NCBI GenBank assembly: GCA_936450465.1
Contig: OW388294.1
Location: 62,001-126,000, forward strand
Source: Gibbula magus
Lineage: Eukaryota > Mollusca > Gastropoda > Trochida > Trochidae
Length of the DNA stretch: 64,000 nucleotides
Direction of reading: 5' to 3'
Shown here in pieces: positions 47,196-59,216 of this stretch. The notes under the pieces were generated by a model. The model ran no database searches. It was given only the letters and a program-made list of their open reading frames with translations, and was not told the DNA's origin. The position numbers were made by a program, and so were the translations under genes. Within the stretch, counting starts at the first letter, position 1. The number at the start of each line of letters is the position of its first letter.

Positions 47196-50126
47196 GGAGA
47201 CCATCAAAAGTTGTCTAGGCCAAAGTGACTTTTGGCCCAAAATTGGGCCTACAGGAATGACTATAACGGCATGGTTGCCGATAAGACGGTCACCGATTCC
47301 AAAAGTGAATGCGTCTATGCGACCGACAGCATGAGACCTTCCATAGGAGCCTATCAAAAATTGTCTAGGCCAAAGTCACCTTTTGGCCCATTTTTGGGCA
47401 TGAGTTTACCGGCATGGTTGCCGATAAGACGGTCACCGATTCCAAAAGTGAATGCGTCTATGCGACCGGCAGCATGTGAGCTTCCATAGGAGACCATCAA
47501 AAGTTGTCTAGGCCAAAGTGACTTTTGGCCCAAAATTGGGCCTACAGGAATGACTATAACGGCATGGTTGCCGATAAGACGGTCACCGATTCCAAAAGTG
47601 AATGCGTCTATGCGACCGACAGCATGAGACCTTCCATAGGAGCCTATCAAAAGTTGTCTAGGCCAAAGTCACCTTTTGGCCCATTTTTGGGCATGAGTTT
47701 ACCGGCATGGTTGCCGATAAGACGGTCACCGATTCCAAAAGTGAATGCGTCTATGCGACCGGCAGCATGTGAGCTTCCATAGGAGACCATCAAAAGTTGT
47801 CTAAGCCAAAGTGACTTTTGGCCCAAAATTGAGCCTACAGGAATGACTATAACGGCATGGTTGCCGATAAGACGGTCACCGATTCCAAAAGTGAATGCGT
47901 CTATGCGACCGACAGCATGAGACCTTCCATAGGAGCCTATCAAAAGTTGTCTAGGCCAAAGTCACCTTTTGGCCCATTTTTGGGCATGAGTTTACCGGCA
48001 TGGTTGCCGATAAGACGGTCACCGATTCCAAAAGTGAATGCGTCTATGCGACCGGCAGCATGTGAGCTTCCATAGGAGACCATCAAAAGTTGTCTAAGCC
48101 AAAGTGACTTTTGGCCCAAAATTGGGCCTACAGGAATGACTATAACGGCATGGTTGCCGATAAGACGGTCACCGATTCCAAAAGTGAATGCGTCTATGCG
48201 ACCGACAGCATGAGACCTTCCTTAGGAGCCTATCAAAAGTTGTCTAGGCCAAAGTCACCTTTTGGCCCATTTTTGGGCATGAGTTTACCGGCATGGTTGC
48301 CGATAAGACGGTCACCGATTTCAAAAGTGAATGCGTCTATGCGACCGGCAGCATGTGAGCTTCCATAGGAGACCATCAAAAGTTGTCTAGGCCAAAGTGA
48401 CTTTTGGCCCAAAATTGGGCCTACAGGAATGTCTATAACGGCATGGTTGCCGATAAGACGGTCACCGATTCCAAAAGTGAATGCGTCTATGCGACCGACA
48501 GCATGAGACCTTCCATAGGAGCCTATCAAAAGTTGTCTAGGCCAAAGTCACCTTTTGGCCCATTTTTGGGCATGAGTTTACCGGCATGGTTGCCGATAAG
48601 ACGGTCACCGATTCCAAAAGTGAATGCGTCTATGCGACCGGCAGCATGTGAGCTTCCATAGGAGACCATCAAAAGTTGTCTAGGCCAAAGTCACCTTTTG
48701 GCCCAAAATTGGGCCTACAGGAATGACTATAACGGCATGGTTGCCGATAAGACGGTCACCGATTCCAAAAGTGAATGCGTCTATGCGACCGACAGCATGA
48801 GACCTTCCATAGGAGCCTATCAAAAGTTGTCTAGGCCAAAGTCACCTTTTGGCCCATTTTTGGGCATGAGTTTACCGGCATGGTTGCCGATAAGACGGTC
48901 ACCGATTCCAAAAGTGAATGCGTCTATGCGACCGGCAGCATTTGAGCTTCCATAGGAGACCATCAAAAGTTGTCTAGGCCAAAGTGACTTTTGGCCCAAA
49001 ATTGGGCCTACAGGAATGTCTATAACGGCATGGTTGCCGATAAGACGGTCACCGATTCCAAAAGTGAATGCGTCTATGCGACCGACAGCATGAGACCTTC
49101 CATAGGAGCCTATCAAAAGCTGTCTAGGCCAAAGTAACCTTTTGGCCCATTTTTGGGCATGAGTTTACCGGCATGGTTGCCGATAAGACGGTCACCGATT
49201 CCAAAAGTGAATGCGTCTATGCGACCGGCAGCATGTGAGCTTCCATAGGAGACCATCAAAAGTTGTCTAGGCCAAAGTGACTTTTGGCCCAAAATTGGGC
49301 CTACAGGAATGACTATAACGGCATGGTTGCCGATAAGACGGTCACCGATTCCAAAAGTGAATGCATCTATGCGACCGACAGCATGAGACCTTCCATAGGA
49401 GCCTATCAAAAGTTGTCTAGGCCAAAGTCACCTTTTGGCCCATTTTTGGGCATGAGTTTACCGGCATGGTTGCCGATAAGACGGTCACCGATTCCAAAAG
49501 TGAATGCGTCTATGCGACCGGCAGCATTTGAGCTTCCATAGGAGACCATCAAAAGTTGTCTAGGCCAAAGTGACTTTTGGCCCAAAATTGGGCCTACAGG
49601 AATGACTATAACGGCATGGTTGCCGATAAGACGGTCACCGATTCCAAAAGTGAATGCGTCTATGCGACCGACAGCATGAGACCTTCCATAGGAGCCTATC
49701 AAAAGTTGTCTAGGCCAAAGTCACCTTTTGGCCCATTTTTGGGCATGAGTTTACCGGCATGGTTGCCGATAAGACGGTCACCGATTCCAAAAGTGAATGC
49801 GTCTATGCGACCGGCAGCATGTGAGCTTCCATAGGAGACCATCAAAAGTTGTCTAGGCCAAAGTGACTTTTGGCCCAAAATTGGGCCTACAGGAATGACT
49901 ATAACGGCATGGTTGCCGATAAGACGGTCACCGATTCCAAAAGTGAATGCGTCTATGCGACCGACAGCATGAGACCTTCCATAGGAGCCTATCAAAAGTT
50001 GTCTAGGCCAAAGTCACCTTTTGGCCCATTTTTGGGCATGAGTTTACCGGCATGGTTGCCGATAAGACGGTCACCGATTCCAAAAGTGAATGCGTCTATG
50101 CGACCGGCAGCATGTGAGCTTCCATA
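47196..50126. repeat. 2,931 bp tandem block, copy 2
   Basis: Second copy of 44265-47195. It has an additional catttgag near 49528 that copy 1 lacks at the matching place, a likely local conversion from the neighbouring unit at 48941. Confidence 0.92.
48661..48811. repeat. 151 bp hybrid B unit, second copy
   Basis: Equivalent of 45730-45880 carried by the 2,931 bp duplication. Confidence 0.9.
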
Positions 50127-53100
50127 GGAGACCATCAAAAGTTGTCTAGGCCAAAGTGACTTTTGGCCCAAAATTGGGCCTACAGGAATGACTATAACGG
50201 CATGGTTGCCGATAAGACGGTCACCGATTCCAAAAGTGAATGCGTCTATGCGACCGACAGCATGAGACCTTCCATAGGAGCCTATCAAAAGTTGTCTAGG
50301 CCAAAGTCACCTTTTGGCCCATTTTTGGGCATGAGTTTACCGGCATGGTTGCCGATAAGACGGTCACCGATTCCAAAAGTGAATGCGTCTATGCGACCGG
50401 CAGCATGTGAGCTTCCATAGGAGACCATCAAAAGTTGTCTAGGCCAAAGTGACTTTTGGCCCAAAATTGGGCCTACAGGAATGACTATAACGGCATGGTT
50501 GCCGATAAGACGGTCACCGATTCCAAAAGTGAATGCGTCTATGCGACCGACAGCATGAGACCTTCCATAGGAGCCTATCAAAAGTTGTCTAGGCCAAAGT
50601 CACCTTTTGGCCCATTTTTGGGCATGAGTTTACCGGCATGGTTGCCGATAAGACGGTCACCGATTCCAAAAGTGAATGCGTCTATGCGACCGGCAGCATG
50701 TGAGCTTCCATAGGAGACCATCAAAAGTTGTCTAGGCCAAAGTGACTTTTGGCCCAAAATTGGGCCTACAGGAATGACTATAACGGCATGGTTGCCGATA
50801 AGACGGTCACCGATTCCAAAAGTGAATGCGTCTATGCGACCGACAGCATGAGACCTTCCATAGGAGCCTATCAAAAGTTGTCTAGGCCAAAGTCACCTTT
50901 TGGCCCATTTTTGGGCATGAGTTTACCGGCATGGTTGCCGATAAGACGGTCACCGATTCCAAAAGTGAATGCGTCTATGCGACCGGCAGCATGTGAGCTT
51001 CCATAGGAGACCATCAAAAGTTGTCTAGGCCAAAGTGACTTTTGGCCCAAAATTGGGCCTACAGGAATGACTATAACGGCATGGTTGCCGATAAGACGGT
51101 CACCGATTCCAAAAGTGAATGCGTCTATGCGACCGACAGCATGAGACCTTCCATAGGAGCCTATCAAAAGTTGTCTAGGCCAAAGTCACCTTTTGGCCCA
51201 TTTTTGGGCATGAGTTTACCGGCATGGTTGCCGATAAGACGGTCACCGATTCCAAAAGTGAATGCGTCTATGCGACCGGCAGCATGTGAGCTTCCATAGG
51301 AGACCATCAAAAGTTGTCTAGGCCAAAGTGACTTTTGGCCCAAAATTGGGCCTACAGGAATGACTATAACGGCATGGTTGCCGATAAGACGGTCACCGAT
51401 TCCAAAAGTGAATGCGTCTATGCGACCGACAGCATGAGACCTTCCATAGGAGCCTATCAAAAGTTGTCTAGGCCAAAGTCACCTTTTGGCCCATTTTTGG
51501 GCATGAGTTTACCGGCATGGTTGCCGATAAAACGGTCACCGATTCCAAAAGTGAATGCGTCTATGCGACCGGCAGCATGTGAGCTTCCATAGGAGACCAT
51601 CAAAAGTTGTCTAGGCCAAAGTGACTTTTGGCCCAAAATTGGGCCTACAGGAATGACTATAACGGCATGGTTGCCGATAAGACGGTCACCGATTCCAAAA
51701 GTGAATGCGTCTATGCGACCGACAGCATGAGACCTTCCATAGGAGCCTATCAAAAGTTGTCTAGGCCAAAGTCACCTTTTGGCCCATTTTTGGGCATGAG
51801 TTTACCGGCATGGTTGCCGATAAGACGGTCACCGATTCCAAAAGTGAATGCGTCTATGCGACCGGCAGCATGTGAGCTTCCATAGGAGACCATCAAAAGT
51901 TGTCTAGGCCAAAGTGACTTTTGGCCCAAAATTGGGCCTACAGGAATGACTATAACGGCATGGTTGCCGATAAGACGGTCACCGATTCCAAAAGTGAATG
52001 CGTCTATGCGACCGACAGCATGAGACCTTCCATAGGAGCCTATCAAAAGTTGTCTAGGCCAAAGTCACCTTTTGGCCCATTTTTGGGCATGAGTTTACCG
52101 GCATGGTTGCCGATAAGACGGTCACCGATTCCAAAAGTGAATGCGTCTATGCGACCGGCAGCATGTGAGCTTCCATAGGAGACCATCAAAAGTTGTCTAG
52201 GCCAAAGTGACTTTTGGCCCAAAATTGGGCCTACAGGAATGACTATAACGGCATGGTTGCCGATAAGACGGTCACCGATTCCAAAAGTGAATGCGTCTAT
52301 GCGACCGACAGCATGAGACCTTCCATAGGAGCCTATCAAAAGTTGTCTAGGCCAAAGTCACCTTTTGGCCCATTTTTGGGCATGAGTTTACCGGCATGGT
52401 TGCCGATAAGACGGTCACCGATTCCAAAAGTGAATGCGTCTATGCGACCGGCAGCATGTGAGCTTCCATAGGAGACCATCAAAAGTTGTCTAGGCCAAAG
52501 TGACTTTTGGCCCAAAATTGGGCCTACAGGAATGACTATAACGGCATGGTTGCCGATAAGACGGTCACCGATTCCAAAAGTGAATGCGTCTATGCGACCG
52601 ACAGCATGAGACCTTCCATAGGAGCCTATCAAAAGTTGTCTAGGCCAAAGTCACCTTTTGGCCCATTTTTGGGCATGAGTTTACCGGCATGGTTGCCGAT
52701 AAGACGGTCACCGATTCCAAAAGTGAATGCGTCTATGCGACCGGCAGCATGTGAGCTTCCATAGGAGACCATCAAAAGTTGTCTAGGCCAAAGTGACTTT
52801 TGGCCCAAAATTGGGCCTACAGGAATGACTATAACGGCATGGTTGCCGATAAGACGGTCACCGATTCCAAAAGTGAATGCGTCTATGCCACCGACAGCAT
52901 GAGACCTTCCATAGGAGCCTATCAAAAGTTGTCTAGGCCAAAGTCACCTTTTGGCCCATTTTTGGGCATGAGTTTACCGGCATGGTTGCCGATAAGACGG
53001 TCACCGATTCCAAAAGTGAATGCGTCTATGCGACCGGCAGCATGTGAGCTTCCATAGGAGACCATCAAAAGTTGTCTAGGCCAAAGTGACTTTTGGCCCA

Positions 53101-53349
53101 AAATTGGGCCTACAGGAATGACTATAACGGCATGGTTGCCGATAAGACGGTCACCGATTCCAAAAGTGAATGCGTCTATGCGACCGACAGCATGAGACCT
53201 TCCATAGGAGCCTATCAAAAGTTGTCTAGGCCAAAGTCACCTTTTGGCCCATTTTTGGGCATGAGTTTACCGGCATGGTTGCCGATAAGACGGTCACCGA
53301 TTCCAAAAGTGAATGCGTCTATGCGACCGGCAGCATGTGAGCTTCCATA
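49541..53349. repeat. Highly homogeneous stretch, 13 consensus dimers
   Basis: Thirteen consecutive dimers of exactly 293 bp in which I found only two substitutions (g to a at about 51531, and c at 52889 in gccacc). This is the most uniform part of the window. Confidence 0.8.
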
Positions 53350-55202
53350 GGAGACCATCAAAAGTTGTCTAGGCCAAAGTGACTTTTGGCCCAAAATTGG
53401 GCCTACAGGAATGTCTATAACGGCATGGTTGCCGATAAGACGGTCACCGATTCCAAAAGTGAATGCGTCTATGCGACCGACAGCATGAGACCTTCCATAG
53501 GAGCCTATCAAAAGTTGTCTAGGCCAAAGTCACCTTTTGGCCCATTTTTGGGCATGAGTTTACCGGCATGGTTGCCGATAAGACGGTCACCGATTCCAAA
53601 AGTGAATGCGTCTATGCGACCGGCAGCATGTGAGCTTCCATAGGAGACCATCAAAAGTTGTCTAGGCCAAAGTGACTTTTGGCCCAAAATTGGGCCTACA
53701 GGAATGTCTATAACGGCATGGTTGCCGATAAGACGGTCACCGATTCCAAAAGTGAATGCGTCTATGCGACCGGCAGCATGTGAGCTTCCATAGGAGACCA
53801 TCAAAAGTTGTCTAGGCCAAAGTGACTTTTGGCCCAAAATTGGGCCTACAGGAATGACTATAACGGCATGGTTGCCGATAAGACGGTCACCGATTCCAAA
53901 AGTGAATGCGTCTATGCGACCGACAGCATGAGACCTTCCATAGGAGCCTATCAAAAGTTGTCTAGGCCAAAGTCACCTTTTGGCCCATTTTTGGGCATGA
54001 GTTTACCGGCATGGTTGCCGATAAGACGGTCACCGATTCCAAAAGTGAATGCGTCTATGCGACCGGCAGCATGTGAGCTTCCATAGGAGACCATCAAAAG
54101 TTGTCTAGGCCAAAGTGACTTTTGGCCCAAAATTGGGCCTACAGGAATGACTATAACGGCATGGTTGCCGATAAGACGGTCACCGATTCCAAAAGTGAAT
54201 GCGTCTATGCGACCGACAGCATGAGACCTTCCATAGGAGCCTATCAAAAGTTGTCTAGGCCAAAGTCACCTTTTGGCCCATTTTTGGGCATGAGTTTACC
54301 GGCATGGTTGCCGATAAGACGGTCACCGATTCCAAAAGTGAATGCGTCTATGCGACCGGCAGCATGTGAGCTTCCATAGGAGACCATCAAAAGTTGTCTA
54401 GGCCAAAGTGACTTTTGGCCCAAAATTGGGCCTACAGGAATGACTATAACGGCATGGTTGCCGATAAGACGGTCACCGATTCCAAAAGTGAATGCGTCTA
54501 TGCGACCGACAGCATGAGACCTTCCATAGGAGCCTATCAAAAGTTGTCTAGGCCAAAGTCACCTTTTGGCCCATTTTTGGGCATGAGTTTACCGGCATGG
54601 TTGCCGATAAGACGGTCACCGATTCCAAAAGTGAATGCGTCTATGCGACCGGCAGCATGTGAGCTTCCATAGGAGACCATCAAAAGTTGTCTAGGCCAAA
54701 GTGACTTTTGGCCCAAAATTGGGCCTACAGGAATGTCTATAACGGCATGGTTGCCGATAAGACGGTCACCGATTCCAAAAGTGAATGCGTCTATGCGACC
54801 GACAGCATGAGACCTTCCATAGGAGCCTATCAAAAGTTGTCTAGGCCAAAGTCACCTTTTGGCCCATTTTTGGGCATGAGTTTACCGGCATGGTTGCCGA
54901 TAAAACGGTCACCGATTCCAAAAGTGAATGCGTCTATGCGACCGGCAGCATGTGAGCTTCCATAGGAGACCATCAAAAGTTGTCTAGGCCAAAGTGACTT
55001 TTGGCCCAAAATTGGGCCTACAGGAATGACTATAACGGCATGGTTGCCGATAAGACGGTCACCGATTCCAAAAGTGAATGCGTCTATGCGACCGACAGCA
55101 TGAGACCTTCCATAGGAGCCTATCAAAAGTTGTCTAGGCCAAAGTCACCTTTTGGCCCATTTTTGGGCATGAGTTTACCGGCATGGTTGCCGATAAGACG
55201 GT
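53350..55202. repeat. Block recurring at +8,797 bp, copy 1
   Basis: B units in the order t-variant, t-variant chimera with A tail (53643), three consensus B, t-variant (54672). The same order starts at 62147. Confidence 0.7.
53643..53792. repeat. B-body/A-tail unit with aatgtct
   Basis: B middle carrying the t-variant, A tail; followed by a consensus B at 53793. Confidence 0.9.
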
Positions 55203-55257
55203 CACCGATTCCAAAAGTGAATGCGTCTATGCGACCGGCAGCATGTGAGCTTCCATA

Positions 55258-58200
55258 GGAGACCATCAAAAGTTGTCTAGGCCAAAGTGACTTTTGGCCC
55301 AAAATTGGGCCTACAGGAATGACTATAACGGCATGGTTGCCGATAAGACGGTCACCGATTCCAAAAGTGAATGCGTCTATGCGACCGACAGCATGAGACC
55401 TTCCATAGGAGCCTATCAAAAGTTGTCTAGGCCAAAGTCACCTTTTGGCCCATTTTTGGGCATGAGTTTACCGGCATGGTTGCCGATAAGACGGTCACCG
55501 ATTCCAAAAGTGAATGCGTCTATGCGACCGGCAGCATGTGAGCTTCCATAGGAGACCATCAAAAGTTGTCTAGGCCAAAGTGACTTTTGGCCCAAAATTG
55601 GGCCTACAGGAATGTCTATAACGGCATGGTTGCCGATAAGACGGTCACCGATTCCAAAAGTGAATGCGTCTATGCGACCGACAGCATGAGACCTTCCATA
55701 GGAGCCTATCAAAAGTTGTCTAGGCCAAAGTCACCTTTTGGCCCATTTTTGGGCATGAGTTTACCGGCATGGTTGCCGATAAGACGGTCACCGATTCCAA
55801 AAGTGAATGCGTCTATGCGACCGGCAGCATGTGAGCTTCCATAGGAGACCATCAAAAGTTGTCTAGGCCAAAGTGACTTTTGGCCCAAAATTGGGCCTAC
55901 AGGAATGTCTATAACGGCATGGTTGCCGATAAGACGGTCACCGATTCCAAAAGTGAATGCGTCTATGCGACCGACAGCATGAGACCTTCCATAGGAGCCT
56001 ATCAAAAGTTGTCTAGGCCAAAGTCACCTTTTGGCCCATTTTTGGGCATGAGTTTACCGGCATGGTTGCCGATAAGACGGTCACCGATTCCAAAAGTGAA
56101 TGCGTCTATGCGACCGGCAGCATGTGAGCTTCCATAGGAGACCATCAAAAGTTGTCTAGGCCAAAGTGACTTTTGGCCCAAAATTGGGCCTACAGGAATG
56201 ACTATAACGGCATGGTTGCCGATAAGACGGTCACCGATTCCAAAAGTGAATGCGTCTATGCGACCGACAGCATGAGACCTTCCATAGGAGCCTATCAAAA
56301 GTTGTCTAGGCCAAAGTCACCTTTTGGCCCATTTTTGGGCATGAGTTTACCGGCATGGTTGCCGATAAGACGGTCACCGATTCCAAAAGTGAATGCGTCT
56401 ATGCGACCGGCAGCATGTGAGCTTCCATAGGAGACCATCAAAAGTTGTCTAGGCCAAAGTGACTTTTGGCCCAAAATTGGGCCTACAGGAATGACTATAA
56501 CGGCATGGTTGCCGATAAGACGGTCACCGATTCCAAAAGTGAATGCGTCTATGCGACCGACAGCATGAGACCTTCCATAGGAGCCTATCAAAAGTTGTCT
56601 AGGCCAAAGTCACCTTTTGGCCCATTTTTGGGCATGAGTTTACCGGCATGGTTGCCGATAAGACGGTCACCGATTCCAAAAGTGAATGCGTCTATGCGAC
56701 CGGCAGCATGTGAGCTTCCATAGGAGACCATCAAAAGTTGTCTAGGCCAAAGTGACTTTTGGCCCAAAATTGGGCCTACAGGAATGTCTATAACGGCATG
56801 GTTGCCGATAAGACGGTCACCGATTCCAAAAGTGAATGCGTCTATGCGACCGACAGCATGAGACCTTCCATAGGAGCCTATCAAAAGTTGTCTAGGCCAA
56901 AGTCACCTTTTGGCCCATTTTTGGGCATGAGTTTACCGGCATGGTTGCCGATAAGACGGTCACCGATTCCAAAAGTGAATGCGTCTATGCGACCGGCAGC
57001 ATGTGAGCTTCCATAGGAGACCATCAAAAGTTGTCTAGGCCAAAGTGACTTTTGGCCCAAAATTGGGCCTACAGGAATGTCTATAACGGCATGGTTGCCG
57101 ATAAGACGGTCACCGATTCCAAAAGTGAATGCGTCTATGCGACCGACAGCATGAGACCTTCCATAGGAGCCTATCAAAAGTTGTCTAGGCCAAAGTCACC
57201 TTTTGGCCCATTTTTGGGCATGAGTTTACCGGCATGGTTGCCGATAAGACGGTCACCGATTCCAAAAGTGAATGCGTCTATGCGACCGGCAGCATGTGAG
57301 CTTCCATAGGAGACCATCAAAAGTTGTCTAGGCCAAAGTGACTTTTGGCCCAAAATTGGGCCTACAGGAATGACTATAACGGCATGGTTGCCGATAAGAC
57401 GGTCACCGATTCCAAAAGTGAATGCGTCTATGCGACCGACAGCATGAGACCTTCCATAGGAGCCTATCAAAAGTTGTCTAGGCCAAAGTCACCTTTTGGC
57501 CCATTTTTGGGCATGAGTTTACCGGCATGGTTGCCGATAAGACGGTCACCGATTCCAAAAGTGAATGCGTCTATGCGACCGGCAGCATGTGAGCTTCCAT
57601 AGGAGACCATCAAAAGTTGTCTAGGCCAAAGTGACTTTTGGCCCAAAATTGGGCCTACAGGAATGACTATAACGGCATGGTTGCCGATAAGACGGTCACC
57701 GATTCCAAAAGTGAATGCGTCTGTGCGACCGACAGCATGAGACCTTCCATAGGAGCCTATCAAAAGTTGTCTAGGCCAAAGTCACCTTTTGGCCCATTTT
57801 TGGGCATGAGTTTACCGGCATGGTTGCCGATAAGACGGTCACCGATTCCAAAAGTGAATGCGTCTATGCGACCGGCAGCATGTGAGCTTCCATAGGAGAC
57901 CATCAAAAGTTGTCTAGGCCAAAGTGACTTTTGGCCCAAAATTGGGCCTACAGGAATGTCTATAACGGCATGGTTGCCGATAAGACGGTCACCGATTCCA
58001 AAAGTGAATGCGTCTATGCGACCGACAGCATGAGACCTTCCATAGGAGCCTATCAAAAGTTGTCTAGGCCAAAGTCACCTTTTGGCCCATTTTTGGGCAT
58101 GAGTTTACCGGCATGGTTGCCGATAAGACGGTCACCGATTCCAAAAGTGAATGCGTCTATGCGACCGGCAGCATGTGAGCTTCCATAGGAGACCATCAAA

Positions 58201-58773
58201 AGTTGTCTAGGCCAAAGTGACTTTTGGCCCAAAATTGGGCCTACAGGAATGTCTATAACGGCATGGTTGCCGATAAGACGGTCACCGATTCCAAAAGTGA
58301 ATGAGTCTATGCCACCGACAGCATGAGACCTTCCATAGGAGCCTATCAAAAGTTGTCTAGGCCAAAGTCACCTTTTGGCCCATTTTTGGGCATGAGTTTA
58401 CCGGCATGGTTGCCGATAAGACGGTCACCGATTCCAAAAGTGAATGCGTCTATGCGACCGGCAGCATGTGAGCTTCCATAGGAGACCATCAAAAGTTGTC
58501 TAGGCCAAAGTGACTTTTGGCCCAAAATTGGGCCTACAGGAATGACTATAACGGCATGGTTGCCGATAAGACGGTCACCGATTCCAAAAGTGAATGCGTC
58601 TATGCGACCGACAGCATGAGACCTTCCATAGGAGCCTATCAAAAGTTGTCTAGGCCAAAGTCACCTTTTGGCCCATTTTTGGGCATGAGTTTACCGGCAT
58701 GGTTGCCGATAAGACGGTCACCGATTCCAAAAGTGAATGCGTCTATGCGACCGGCAGCATGTGAGCTTCCATA
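55258..58773. repeat. Higher-order repeat: 3 copies of a 4-dimer (1,172 bp) unit
   Basis: B units at 55258, 55551, 55844 and 56137 read aatgac, aatgtc, aatgtc, aatgac at B positions 61-66, and the same four-unit order repeats at 56430 and 57602. The copies are 55258-56429, 56430-57601 and 57602-58773. The third copy has private changes (tgtgcg near 57723, gagtct and gccacc near 58304-58313). Confidence 0.85.
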
Positions 58774-59066
58774 GGAGACCATCAAAAGTTGTCTAGGCCA
58801 AAGTGACTTTTGGCCCAAAATTGGGCCTACAGGAATGTCTATAACGGCATGGTTGCCGATAAGACGGTCACCGATTCCAAAAGTGAATGCGTCTATGCGA
58901 CCGACAGCATGAGACCTTCCATAGGAGCCTATCAAAAGTTGTCTAGGCCAAAGTCACCTTTTGGCCCATTTTTGGGCATGAGTTTACCGGCATGGTTGCC
59001 GATAAGACGGTCACCGATTCCAAAAGTGAATGCGTCTATGCGACCGGCAGCATGTGAGCTTCCATA

Positions 59067-59216
59067 GGAGACCATCAAAAGTTGTCTAGGCCAAAGTGAC
59101 TTTTGGCCCAAAATTGGGCCTACAGGAATGTCTATAACGGCATGGTTGCCGATAAGACGGTCACCGATTCCAAAAGTGAATGCGTCTATGCGACCGGCAG
59201 CATGTGAGCTTCCATA
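59067..59216. repeat. B-body/A-tail unit with aatgtct
   Basis: B middle with the t-variant and A tail; followed by another t-variant B (59217), whose partner A has ataaaacgg near 59448. Confidence 0.9.

Noticed and set aside
49541..53349. Assembly artefact as the sole explanation of the array
   Set aside because: Ordered private markers, reciprocal chimeras and nested duplications are expected from real satellite evolution; however, collapse or misjoin of some identical stretches cannot be excluded without reads.
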